Assembly: GCA_017577485.1 (NCBI GenBank)
Contig: PKRI01000004.1
Coordinates: forward strand, 19,502 to 83,501
Source: Bacillota bacterium
GTDB lineage: Bacteria; Bacillota; Sulfobacillia; Thermaerobacterales; RSA17
DNA length: 64,000 nt
Direction: 5' to 3'
A model generated the notes under the pieces. It was given only the letters and a program-made list of their open reading frames with translations. It was not told where the DNA came from and did not search any database. The position numbers were made by a program, and so were the translations under genes. Numbering within the stretch: position 1 is the stretch's first letter; the number at the start of each line of letters is the position of its first letter. Positions 41,833 to 49,812 of this stretch are shown here, piece by piece.

Positions 41833-43392
41833 TCAGAGCCGCTCCGACACCGACTTGGCCAGCATGAACAGCTGCAGGTAGTCGGTGCCGCCGGCCTTGG
41901 CGTTGGTGCCGCTCAGGTTAAAGCCGCCGAAAGGCTCCACGCCCACCAGGGCGCCCGTGCACTTGCGGTTGAGGTAGAGGTTGCCCACGTAGAACTCCCG
42001 CCGGGCCCGTTCCAGGCGCTCCCGGCTGCGGGAGTACACCGACCCGGTCAGGCCGTAGACCGTGTCGTTGGCGATCTCCAGCGCGTGGTCGTAGTCCCGG
42101 GCCTTGATGAAGGCCAGCACCGGGCCGAAGATCTCCTCCTGGGCGATGCGCGCCTTGGGATCCACGTCGGCGAAGATGGTGGGCTCGATGAAGTAGCCCT
42201 TTTCCGGCGCGCCGGCAAGGGCGCTGCCGCCGGTCACCAGCCGGCCCTCGCCCTTGCCGATCTCGATGTACTCCAGCACCTTGCGGAACTGGTTCTCGTC
42301 GGCCACGGCGCCCATGTGGTTGTCCGGGTCCTCGGCGGGACCCACCTTGAGGTTCCGGGTGCGCTCGACCACCTTCTGCAGCAGTTCGTCATAGATCTTC
42401 TGGTCGGCGATGACCCGGGAGCAGGCGGAGCACTTCTGCCCCTGGAAGCCGAAGGCCGACTGGACAATGCCCGCTGCCGCCTCGTCCAGATCCGCGTCGT
42501 CGCAGACGATGATGGCGTCCTTGCCGCCCATCTCGGCGATGACCCGCTTGATCCACTTCTGGCCGGGCTGCATCTTGGCGGCCAGTTCGTTGATGCGGAG
42601 GCCGACCTCCAGCGACCCGGTGAAGTTGATGAAGCGGATCCGCGGGTGCTGGACCAGGTACTCGCCCACCTCGCCGCCGGGGCCGGGCAGGAAGTTGACC
42701 ACGCCCTCGGGGAAACCGGCCTCCTCCAGGCACTCCATGAACTTGGCGGCGATCACCGGCGTCGACGACGCAGGCTTGACGATGACGGTGTTGCCGGCCA
42801 CCACCGGCGCCATGGTGGTGCCCACCAGGATGGCCAGCGGGAAGTTCCACGGCGGGATCACCAGGCCCACGCCCATGGGGATGTAGAAGGTCTCGTTGTC
42901 GGTGCCCTCGGGCCGGTACAGCGGCCAGGGCTTCGCCAGCCGGATCATCTCGCGGCCGTACCACTCGCAGAAGTCGATGGCCTCGGCGGTGTCGGCGTCG
43001 GCTTCCGACCACTGCTTGCCGACCTCCAGCACCATGGTGGCCGAAAGCTCGTGCTTGCGGCGGCGCAGGACCGCAGCCAGCCGGAACAGCGCCCGGGCCC
43101 TGGCCTCCGGATCGAAGCGGGACCACCGCGCAAAGGCCTGCTCGGCGGCCTCCAGCGCCTGGTCGGCGTGCTGGCGGCCGGCCCGGGCGACGGTGCCGAT
43201 GACCTCCTGGGGATTGGCGGGGTTGACGGAGACGATGCGACCCTCGGTGTCGACGCGGCGGCCGCCGATGATCAGGGGATAGTGCCGCCCCAGGTCGGCC
43301 CGCACGCGGTCCAGGGCAGCCTGGAAGCGGCGCCGCTCCTCAGGGTCCTGGAAGTTGGTGAAGGGTTCGTTGCGGAAGTCCGTGCGCTGCAC
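41833..43392 (-). CDS. pruA: L-glutamate gamma-semialdehyde (P5C) dehydrogenase
   Basis: Oxidises the product of proline dehydrogenase to glutamate with NAD. 519 residues, the RocA/PruA monofunctional length. EPFTNFQDPEERRRFQAAL is the family N-terminus, VIPPWNFPLAILVG the cofactor region, IAEMGGKDAIIV the Glu and GFQGQKCSACSRVI the catalytic Cys, and EEIFGPVLAF follows. GTG at 43392 is chosen to match the family start; the frame is open further upstream across the promoter. Completes proline to glutamate with the two dehydrogenases nearby. Confidence 0.94.
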   Translation of the reverse strand: MQRTDFRNEPFTNFQDPEERRRFQAALDRVRADLGRHYPLIIGGRRVDTEGRIVSVNPANPQEVIGTVARAGRQHADQALEAAEQAFARWSRFDPEARARALFRLAAVLRRRKHELSATMVLEVGKQWSEADADTAEAIDFCEWYGREMIRLAKPWPLYRPEGTDNETFYIPMGVGLVIPPWNFPLAILVGTTMAPVVAGNTVIVKPASSTPVIAAKFMECLEEAGFPEGVVNFLPGPGGEVGEYLVQHPRIRFINFTGSLEVGLRINELAAKMQPGQKWIKRVIAEMGGKDAIIVCDDADLDEAAAGIVQSAFGFQGQKCSACSRVIADQKIYDELLQKVVERTRNLKVGPAEDPDNHMGAVADENQFRKVLEYIEIGKGEGRLVTGGSALAGAPEKGYFIEPTIFADVDPKARIAQEEIFGPVLAFIKARDYDHALEIANDTVYGLTGSVYSRSRERLERARREFYVGNLYLNRKCTGALVGVEPFGGFNLSGTNAKAGGTDYLQLFMLAKSVSERL

Positions 43393-43424
43393 GCGCCTCA
43401 CACCTCTCCCGGGAATCCAGTGGG

Positions 43425-43433
43425 ATTGTACCA
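43425..43433 (-). promoter_or_regulatory. Extended -10 promoter of the P5C dehydrogenase gene
   Basis: Complement strand TG-G-TACAAT (43433-43425), 32 bases before the start codon. No consensus -35 is visible at 17 bases. Confidence 0.5.
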
Positions 43434-43587
43434 CAGGCATGGCGGGGCCACCCGGTACCGGCGGCGGCCATTGGGCTGCATGAGGCACCGCAATGCGGCC
43501 GCAGGCGGCACCGGCCTGGGGCCCAGCAGCGCCGGGGGACGGGCTTCCCGGGAGGCGGGACGGGTGTCCGGGGATGCGGCCCCGGCT

Positions 43588-43812
43588 TCAGGAGCGGGGC
43601 CGGAAGGTCTTGCAGCACGTCTCCATGCAGGACTCGGCCGGCGTCGTGCCCACCTCGTCCACGATCATGGAGACGTGCTGGGCGTCCACGTCCTCGGGAT
43701 AGCGGTCGCCGATGCGGTCCAGGGTGATCAGGATCCGCTCGGCGGCGCAGCGGTTGCCGTGGTCCCAGTAGTGGCAGTTGCTGACGGTGCAGTAGACCTC
43801 GATGTCGGGCAT
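43588..43812 (-). CDS. DUF1540 cysteine-rich protein
   Basis: 74 residues. Cysteines in the pattern YCTVSNCHYWDHGNRCAAERI, then CMETCCKTF near the end, typical of DUF1540, a small probable metal-binding family common in endospore-forming Bacillota. ATG at 43812 after GGGGAGGGAGCC. It stands alone between the P5C dehydrogenase and aminotransferase genes. Function unknown. Confidence 0.82.
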   Translation of the reverse strand: MPDIEVYCTVSNCHYWDHGNRCAAERILITLDRIGDRYPEDVDAQHVSMIVDEVGTTPAESCMETCCKTFRPRS

Positions 43813-43921
43813 GGGGCTCCCTCCCCTGGCCAGTATGCCCCGCGGGAGAGGAGCCCAAACGCACCGCCTGCCGGTGCCGTCCAGCGCTGCCCAAACGTGC
43901 CGCCCGGAGGGGCCGGCAGGC

Positions 43922-45106
43922 TCAGTCGCCTGCGGCCCGCCGCCCGCCGGCGCCGGCCGCCAGGCGGTCCGCCAGGTCGCACAGGCGCTCCAGGCCCGTC
44001 AGCACCGCTTCTTCCGCATTGGCCAGGGAAACCCGGACGAAGCCCTCGCCGGCGGCGCCGAAGGCGGCGCCGGGCGCCACGGCTACGCCCTTCTCCTCCA
44101 GCAGGGCGATGGCGAAGTCCCGGGACGAAAGCCCCGTGTCGCGGACGTCCACCATCACGTAGAAGGCGCCCTGGGGGCTGTAGCGCCAGCGGCCACGCCG
44201 GCGCATCAGGTCCACCGCCAGGTCGCGGCGCCGGTGGTACTCGCGCCGCATGGTCTCCACCACGTCTTGAGGGCCGTTCAGCGCCGCCTCCGCGGCGATC
44301 TGGGCCACGGCGTTGGCGCACGAGGTCAGGGGCTCCTGCAGCCGGGCCAGGGCGTCGGCGGCGTGGGGAGGCGCCACCACCCAGCCGATGCGCCAGCCGG
44401 TCATGGCGTAGCCCTTGGACACGCCCCCGATGGTGAACACGCGCCCGTCCTCGTCGAAGGCCGCGGCCGGCGTGTGGGGCTCGTCGAACACGATGTCGCA
44501 GTAGATCTCGTCGCTGACCAGGTAAAGGTCATGGCGGCGGCACAATTCCACCAGTTCCCGGACGGCGGAGGCGGGAAACACCGCGCCGGTGGGGTTGGCC
44601 GGGCTGTTGACGACCAGTGCCCGGGTGCGGGGGGTGATCAGCGCCTCCAGTTCCGCGATCCGGGGTACGAAACCGTTCTCCACCGACAGGCGGTAGGGCA
44701 CCGGCGTGGCGCCCAGCAGTTGCGCCGACATGGCCGCGTTGGGCCACGCCGGTTCCGGCACCAGCACCTCGTCGCCGGGATCCAGCAGGGCCAGCAGCGT
44801 GGAGTGGATGGCCGTCACGGCGCCGGTGGTGATGACCACCTGCTCCGGGTCCACAGGGCGCCCGGCGGCCGCCGACACCCGGCGGGCCACCGCCTGCCGC
44901 AGGCCGGGCATGCCGGCGTTGGACGTGTACTTGGTGTGACCTTCTTCCAGGGCCCTTTGGGCAGCGGCCACCACGTGGTCCGGAGTGGGGAAGTCCGGCT
45001 CGCCCACCTCCAGGCGGATGGCGCCGGGGACGGCCCAGGCCCTCTCCATGATCTCTCGGATGCCGTGTACGGGCATTTCCAGCGCCCTGTGGGACAGCGG
45101 CTTCAG
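43922..45106 (-). CDS. PLP-dependent class I/II aminotransferase with probable CTG start
   Basis: 394 residues. EVGEPDFPTPDHVVAAA, SPANPTGAVF, SDEIYCDI and SKGYAMTGWRIGW with the PLP Lys (GVSKGY) are the fold type I aspartate aminotransferase subgroup motifs. The first ATG (45076) lacks a ribosome binding site. In frame ten codons earlier, CTG (45106-45104) lies six bases after GGAGGTGA and overlaps the stop of the upstream gene as CTGA; the added residues KPLSHRALE fit the usual N-terminus (LSxRVxxMPxSGIREI). Amino-donor specificity unknown. Confidence 0.85.
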   Translation of the reverse strand: MKPLSHRALEMPVHGIREIMERAWAVPGAIRLEVGEPDFPTPDHVVAAAQRALEEGHTKYTSNAGMPGLRQAVARRVSAAAGRPVDPEQVVITTGAVTAIHSTLLALLDPGDEVLVPEPAWPNAAMSAQLLGATPVPYRLSVENGFVPRIAELEALITPRTRALVVNSPANPTGAVFPASAVRELVELCRRHDLYLVSDEIYCDIVFDEPHTPAAAFDEDGRVFTIGGVSKGYAMTGWRIGWVVAPPHAADALARLQEPLTSCANAVAQIAAEAALNGPQDVVETMRREYHRRRDLAVDLMRRRGRWRYSPQGAFYVMVDVRDTGLSSRDFAIALLEEKGVAVAPGAAFGAAGEGFVRVSLANAEEAVLTGLERLCDLADRLAAGAGGRRAAGD

Positions 45107-45513
45107 GGATCGTCACCTCCGTCGCGGCCGGCGCCCTGCGACACTTCCTGCCACAGCCGCAGCAGTTCCAGCCGATCCTCCTCGTTGAGCCAGTCCACGC
45201 CGGCCAGGTCCTCGACGTGATGGCGCAGTTCGTGGAGGATGGTGATCTCCAGTTCCTCCCGCCACACCTCGGGCTCCTCGCCGGCGAATACCCGCCGGAA
45301 CGATCCGTAGTAGATGTGGATAAGCCGTCCCAGGTACGGGTCCACGATATATTCGCCCAGCAGGTATACGTCGGGAGGATCTTCTGGATTTCGGCGGGTT
45401 TGCCGGCTTACCTGCACGCCGCCCGACAGCTCCCGGAACAGCGGCTCCGGCAGGCTGTCGACGATCTCGTCGGCCCAACGGCAAAATACGGGATAAGGCA
45501 CCGGTGCCGGCAC
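45103..45513 (-). CDS. Small zincin metallopeptidase-like protein
   Basis: 136 residues. ITILHELRHHVEDLAGVD gives HExxH plus a following His/Asp, as in the short zincin-like family (PF06262-type) of unknown substrate. GTG at 45513 is chosen since GGGGGTGG precedes it by eight bases and the length then fits; the frame runs on upstream without a binding site. No signal peptide, so a cytoplasmic protein. Its TGA is shared with the CTG start of the aminotransferase gene. Confidence 0.75.
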   Translation of the reverse strand: MPAPVPYPVFCRWADEIVDSLPEPLFRELSGGVQVSRQTRRNPEDPPDVYLLGEYIVDPYLGRLIHIYYGSFRRVFAGEEPEVWREELEITILHELRHHVEDLAGVDWLNEEDRLELLRLWQEVSQGAGRDGGDDP

Positions 45514-45688
45514 AGCCTGGCCACCCCCGAAGGCCCGCTTTTCGCCGGGCGGGGTACGTTCCCTGCGCCCAAACCCCGCCCAGGACCGCACCCACGGGTG
45601 CACCCGCGCCCGGGCCAGGCGGGCCCGGCGGGGCACCGCAGGCGGCGGCCGAAGAACCAGGCGGCGCGCCGGCGCAAGGGGAGGGGAG

Positions 45689-46126
45689 ATGCGCGTCATG
45701 AAGGCGTCGCCGGGCCTGCCCGGACCGCTGCAGGAGTTCCTGGAACTTTACCGGGCCGGCCTCTACTTCGAAGCCCACGAGGCCCTGGAACCGGTGTGGC
45801 TGCGCACCCGCAGCCCCTTCTACCAGGGGCTGATCATCACGGCAGCGGCGTTCTGCAAGCGGGACCGGGGCAACGCCGTGGGTGCCGTGCTACACCTGCG
45901 CAGGGCCCTGCGGCGCCTGGAGGGCGTGCCGGACGTGCACCTGGGCGTGGACGTCGACGGCCTGCGCCGGGGCCTGCGCCGGCGATTGGAGGGGCTGGCC
46001 GCCGCCGGGGTGGACCCGGAGGCCCCTGGGGTCCGCCGCGGCGACGGCACGTGGGACCCGCAGGCCCTGCGAAAGGTGATGCCCGACCTGCCCATCCCCC
46101 TGGCCCTCACCATCCCGCCCCGCTGA
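45689..46126 (+). CDS. DUF309 family protein
   Basis: 145 residues, helical. LYRAGLYFEAHEALEPVW and FYQGLIITAAAFCKRDRGNA, then the GAVLHLRRALRRLE helix, are the DUF309 signature. ATG at 45689 after GGGGAGGGGAG. Divergent from the zincin gene. Followed by the argF promoter. Biochemical role unknown. Confidence 0.82.
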   Translation: MRVMKASPGLPGPLQEFLELYRAGLYFEAHEALEPVWLRTRSPFYQGLIITAAAFCKRDRGNAVGAVLHLRRALRRLEGVPDVHLGVDVDGLRRGLRRRLEGLAAAGVDPEAPGVRRGDGTWDPQALRKVMPDLPIPLALTIPPR

Positions 46127-46151
46127 AACGATGAATCTTTCTGCGGCGTAG

Positions 46152-46180
46152 TTGCATATTTATGCGTCACCTGATATCTT
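46152..46180 (+). promoter_or_regulatory. argF promoter overlapping a putative ARG box
   Basis: TTGCAT (46152-46157), 17-base spacer, TATCTT (46175-46180). Overlapping the -35 is TGCAT-ATTT-ATGCG (46153-46166) with perfect symmetry over GCATA-TT-TATGC. The arrangement of two 5-base arms around 4 A/T bases is that of ArgR/AhrC operators, fitting repression of argF by arginine. ArgR itself is not in the window. Confidence 0.6.
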
Positions 46181-46196
46181 AAGCGCGAAGCAGACG

Positions 46197-47180
46197 ATGG
46201 AAGGACGTGATGGCACCTTGCCCGCCAGCCCTGCCTCGATGACCTGCGTGGACGAAGCCGAGCCTGCCCCTAAGCCGCGGGTGAAGCACCTCCTCACCGG
46301 CGCCGAGCTGGATGGGGCCGCCGTCAAAGACCTCCTGGAGCTGAGCCGGCAGATGAAGATTCACCGCGGGGCCTGGTCCGGTGCCCTGGCCGGCAAGACC
46401 CTGGCGATGATCTTCGCCAAGCCGTCCACCCGGACGCGGGTGTCGTTCGAGGTGGGCATGAAGGAGTTGGGCGGCTACACCGTCGTCCTGAACGCCCGCG
46501 ACATGCAGTTGGGCCGCGGGGAGACCATCGAGGACACCGGCGCGGTGTTGTCCCGTTACGTGGCAGGGGTGGCGGTGCGCACCTTCGCCCACGCCGAACT
46601 GGAGGCCCTGGCGGCAGCCAGCACGGTCCCGGTCATCAACATGCTGACCGATTCCTTCCATCCCTGCCAGGCGCTGGCCGACCTGCTGACGCTGGCGGAA
46701 CGGTTCGGCAGCCTGGAAGGCGTGGAAGTCGCCTACGTGGGTGACGGCAACAACGTGCTGCACTCGCTGCTGCTGCTGGGCACCACGGTGGGCGTGCGGT
46801 TCCGCGTGGCCACGCCGCCCGGGTTCGAGCCCGACCCCGCGGTGGTCCAGGCGGCCCGGCGCAACGGCAGCGAGGTGGTGCTGACCCACAGCGCCGAGGA
46901 AGCCGTGGCCGGCGCCCACGCCGTTTACACCGACGTCTGGACCAGCATGGGCTGGGAAGACGAGCGGGAAACCCGGCTGAAGGTCTTCCAGCCGTATCAG
47001 GTGACGCCGCAGTTGATGGCGGCCGCCCGGCCGGACGCGGTATTCATGCACTGCCTGCCGGCCCACCGCGGCGAGGAAGTCACCGCCGAAGTGATCGACG
47101 GGCCGCAGTCGGTGGTCTGGGATCAGGCGGAGAACCGCCTGCACGCCCAGAAGGCGCTGCTGCTGCGGCTGCTGGGCTGA
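46197..47180 (+). CDS. argF: Ornithine carbamoyltransferase
   Basis: Joins ornithine and carbamoyl phosphate to citrulline. FAKPSTRTRVSFEVG binds carbamoyl phosphate, DSFHPCQALADLLT and VWTSMGWEDE follow, and MHCLPAHRGEEV holds the ornithine-site Cys-Leu-Pro. The start is uncertain: ATG at 46197 gives 327 residues but a leader of about 10 bases; TTG at 46218 and ATG at 46239 are alternatives. Start sites further upstream lie within the promoter. It neighbours pyrB, the other user of carbamoyl phosphate. Confidence 0.92.
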   Translation: MEGRDGTLPASPASMTCVDEAEPAPKPRVKHLLTGAELDGAAVKDLLELSRQMKIHRGAWSGALAGKTLAMIFAKPSTRTRVSFEVGMKELGGYTVVLNARDMQLGRGETIEDTGAVLSRYVAGVAVRTFAHAELEALAAASTVPVINMLTDSFHPCQALADLLTLAERFGSLEGVEVAYVGDGNNVLHSLLLLGTTVGVRFRVATPPGFEPDPAVVQAARRNGSEVVLTHSAEEAVAGAHAVYTDVWTSMGWEDERETRLKVFQPYQVTPQLMAAARPDAVFMHCLPAHRGEEVTAEVIDGPQSVVWDQAENRLHAQKALLLRLLG

Positions 47181-47212
47181 CGCGCCCGGCCCGGCCCGCC
47201 AGCTCCGCTCAG

Positions 47213-47243
47213 CCGCCGCGGCGTCGGCCTCGCGCCGCGGCGG
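47213..47243 (+). terminator. Hairpin after argF without U tract
   Basis: CCGCCGCGGCG (47213-47223), 9-base loop, CGCCGCGGCGG (47233-47243): perfect 11-bp stem ending two bases before the -35 of the pyr promoter. A weak terminator or insulator; the absence of a U tract lowers confidence. Confidence 0.45.
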
Positions 47244-47245
47244 CA

Positions 47246-47274
47246 TTGACAGGCGGCGGCGCCGCGCCTATACT
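47246..47274 (+). promoter_or_regulatory. Promoter of the pyr operon
   Basis: Consensus TTGACA (47246-47251), 17-base spacer, TATACT (47269-47274). Transcription should start near 47281, just before the PyrR site. Confidence 0.88.
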
Positions 47275-47280
47275 CAGGCG

Positions 47281-47430
47281 AGAAAAAAGCCCCTTTAAAC
47301 TGGTCCCGTGAGGCCGGTAAGGAGTCACAGAACATGGCGCCGTGGACGGTCCGCCCCCCTGCGGGATGCCGGCGGCCCTGCGGCGCAGGGCGCGATCACA
47401 AACTTCTTGCCGGTCGGCAAGAAGTTTTTT
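47281..47430 (+). promoter_or_regulatory. PyrR-dependent attenuator
   Basis: CCTTTAAACTGGTCCCGTGAGG continues into CCGGTAAGG (47292-47322), the conserved PyrR-binding loop. Downstream a terminator, AACTTCTTGCC/GGCAAGAAGTT (47401-47411 with 47416-47426, 4-base loop) plus six T to 47430, precedes pyrB. With UMP or UTP, PyrR should bind the loop and allow the terminator to form. No pyrR gene is in the window. Confidence 0.9.
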
Positions 47431-47473
47431 CGTGCCCACCCACGGGACGGGGGCAGGCAAGGGGGTCATCCTC

Positions 47474-48496
47474 ATGTCGTTGTCCCTGTCGATGCCCGCG
47501 CCGGCGGTGATGCCGGCCCCGGGCGACGCACCCCCGGCCCTGCGCCACCTCCTGGGCATCCGCGGCCTGACCCGCAGCCAGGCGGAGGCGCTGCTGGCCG
47601 AAGCCCGCTCCTGGAAGGCGGCCCGCGCCGGGCGCCTGCAGGCCCTGTCCCGGCGTCCCCTGGCCGGGCGCAGGATCGTGACCGTGTTCTATGAGCCCAG
47701 CACCCGCACCATGACGTCCTTCCACGTGGCCGCCGCGGCGCTGGGTGCCGAGGCCGTGGACCTGCCGGTGAGCCGCAGCAGCGTCCAGAAGGGCGAGCGC
47801 CTGGATGACACCCTGGAGACCCTGGAATCCCTGGGCGCCGACGCCGTGGTCCTGCGCCATCCCCAGACCGGCGCCGCCCACTACGCGGCCCGGCACCTGT
47901 CGATCCCGGTCATCAACGGCGGCGACGGCACCGGCGAGCACCCCACCCAGGCCCTGACCGACGCCCTGACCATCCTGGAGCGCCGGGGCCGGGTGGCGGG
48001 CCTCAAGGTGGCCATTCTCGGCGACATCCGCCACAGCCGCGTGGCCCGCTCCAACGCGCTGCTGCTGGAACTGCTGGGCGCCGAGGTGTGGCTCAGCGGG
48101 CCGGCGGCGGCCCTGCCGCCGGCGGGCGCTTTCGGCGGCGCCCGCGTCACCCTGAACCGCGACGAGGCCCTGGAAGGGGCCGACGTGGTCATGGCGCTGC
48201 GGGTCCAGCGGGAGCGCCAGGCTCGGGGCCTGCTGCCCCCGCCCGGCGCCTACCGGTCCCGGTGGGGCCTGGACGCCCGCGACCTGGAGCGCTGCAGCCC
48301 CGACGTGGTGCTGCTGCACCCCGGACCCGTCAACCGCGACGTGGAAGTGGACGGCCGGCTGCTGGAGGATCCCCGCTGCGCCGTGCTGCAGCAGGTGGCC
48401 AACGGCGTTGCCGTGCGGATGGCGGTGCTGCACACCCTGCTGGGGCAGGGAGGTGGGCGGTCGTGGAGCACCTGCTCATCCGCGGCGGGCTGGTGA
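47474..48496 (+). CDS. pyrB: Aspartate carbamoyltransferase catalytic subunit
   Basis: First committed step of pyrimidine synthesis. FYEPSTRTMTSFHVAA binds carbamoyl phosphate; EHPTQALTDALTIL and the LHPGPVNRDVE motif are family signatures. 340 residues. ATG at 47474 is preferred, preceded by GCAAGGGGGTC. The last 34 bases overlap pyrC, which gives a short Ser/Gly tail not seen in other ATCases. No regulatory pyrI is present. Confidence 0.94.
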   Translation: MSLSLSMPAPAVMPAPGDAPPALRHLLGIRGLTRSQAEALLAEARSWKAARAGRLQALSRRPLAGRRIVTVFYEPSTRTMTSFHVAAAALGAEAVDLPVSRSSVQKGERLDDTLETLESLGADAVVLRHPQTGAAHYAARHLSIPVINGGDGTGEHPTQALTDALTILERRGRVAGLKVAILGDIRHSRVARSNALLLELLGAEVWLSGPAAALPPAGAFGGARVTLNRDEALEGADVVMALRVQRERQARGLLPPPGAYRSRWGLDARDLERCSPDVVLLHPGPVNRDVEVDGRLLEDPRCAVLQQVANGVAVRMAVLHTLLGQGGGRSWSTCSSAAGW

Positions 48497-49812
48497 TCGA
48501 CCCGTCCCAGGACCTGGAGGACGTGCTGGATGTACGGATCCGCGGCGGCCGGGTGGCGGAACTGGGCCGCGATCTTGACCCGGGCGGCGCCCAGGTGGTG
48601 GACGCCGCGGGCCTGTGGGTGACGCCCGGCCTGGTGGACGCCCACGTGCACCTGCGGGTGCCTGGGGAGACCCACAAGGAAGACCTGGCCTCGGGCGGCG
48701 CCGCGGCGGCTGCCGGCGGCTTCACCACGGTGGTCTGCATGCCCAACACCCGCCCGCCCCTGGACGACGTCATCCGGGTGGAGTGGCTGCGCTGGAAGGC
48801 GCAGGAGCAGTCGCCGGTGCGGGTCCACGTGGCGGCGGCCCTGAGCCGCGGCCTCGAAGGAACGGAACTGACGGCCTTCGCCGAACTCAAGGCCGCGGGC
48901 GCCGTGGCCGTGACCGACGACGGGCGGCCCGTGGCCGACGCGGGCCTGATGCGGCGGGCCCTGGTGGAAGCGGCGGCCGTGGACCTGCCGGTCCTGGTCC
49001 ACGCCGAGGAGCCGGCCCTGAGCGGCGGCGCCATGCACGAGGGCGCGGTGTCGGCCGCGGCCGGCATGCCCGGCATCCCGGCGGCCGCCGAGGCCGTGAT
49101 GGTGGCCCGGGACCTGCTGCTGGCCGAGGCCCTGGGCGCCCGGGTCCACATCCTCCACGTCAGCGCCCGGCAGACGGTGGACCTGATCCGCTGGGCCAAA
49201 GACCGCGGCATCCGGGTCACTGCCGAGGTCACGCCCCACCACCTGCTGCTGACCGATGAGGACGTGGCCGCCTCCGGCTTCGACGGCGACTGGAAGATGA
49301 ACCCGCCGCTGCGCAGCGAGGATGACCGGCAGGCCCTGATGGAGGCCCTGGCCGACGGGACCGTCGACATCATCGCCACCGACCACGCACCCCATCACCG
49401 GGACGACAAGGACCTGCCATTCCCGGAAGCCGCCTTCGGGGTGGTGGGCCTGGAGACCGCGGTGGCGGTGGTCCTGGACGCCATGGTGCCTGGCGTGCTG
49501 TCGCCCCGCCGGTTCGTGGAAGCGCTGTCCACGGGGCCGGCGCAGGTGCTGGGCCTGGAAGCCGGCAGCCTGCGGCCCGGCATGCCGGCCGACGTGACGC
49601 TGATCGACCCCAACCGTGAATGGATCATCGACCCGGCCCGCTTCCGCAGCCGGTCCCGCAACACGCCCTTCGCCGGCCGCCGGGTGCGGGGCCGCGTGGT
49701 TCGGACCCTGGTGGGCGGCCGCACCGTCTTCTGCCTGGAGGACGGCCCGGCCGCGCCGCGGGCGGCGGAGCGGCTCGCCCGCGCGGCGGCCGCGGGCCGG
49801 GCGGGACGGTGA
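48463..49812 (+). CDS. pyrC: Dihydroorotase
   Basis: Cyclises carbamoyl aspartate. Amidohydrolase of 449 residues: DAHVHLRVPGETHKEDLASG with two zinc His, CMPNTRPPLDD, the VHAEEP and HILHVSA metal His, and ATDHAPHH with the catalytic Asp. Type I long form, as in Bacillus. GTG at 48463 after GGGAGGTGGG. GTGA overlap with carA. Confidence 0.94.
   Translation: MEHLLIRGGLVIDPSQDLEDVLDVRIRGGRVAELGRDLDPGGAQVVDAAGLWVTPGLVDAHVHLRVPGETHKEDLASGGAAAAAGGFTTVVCMPNTRPPLDDVIRVEWLRWKAQEQSPVRVHVAAALSRGLEGTELTAFAELKAAGAVAVTDDGRPVADAGLMRRALVEAAAVDLPVLVHAEEPALSGGAMHEGAVSAAAGMPGIPAAAEAVMVARDLLLAEALGARVHILHVSARQTVDLIRWAKDRGIRVTAEVTPHHLLLTDEDVAASGFDGDWKMNPPLRSEDDRQALMEALADGTVDIIATDHAPHHRDDKDLPFPEAAFGVVGLETAVAVVLDAMVPGVLSPRRFVEALSTGPAQVLGLEAGSLRPGMPADVTLIDPNREWIIDPARFRSRSRNTPFAGRRVRGRVVRTLVGGRTVFCLEDGPAAPRAAERLARAAAAGRAGR

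Noticed and set aside
46152..46196. TTG at 46152 as start of argF
   Set aside because: It lies within the -35 hexamer and the putative ARG box, and the extra residues are not part of the family.
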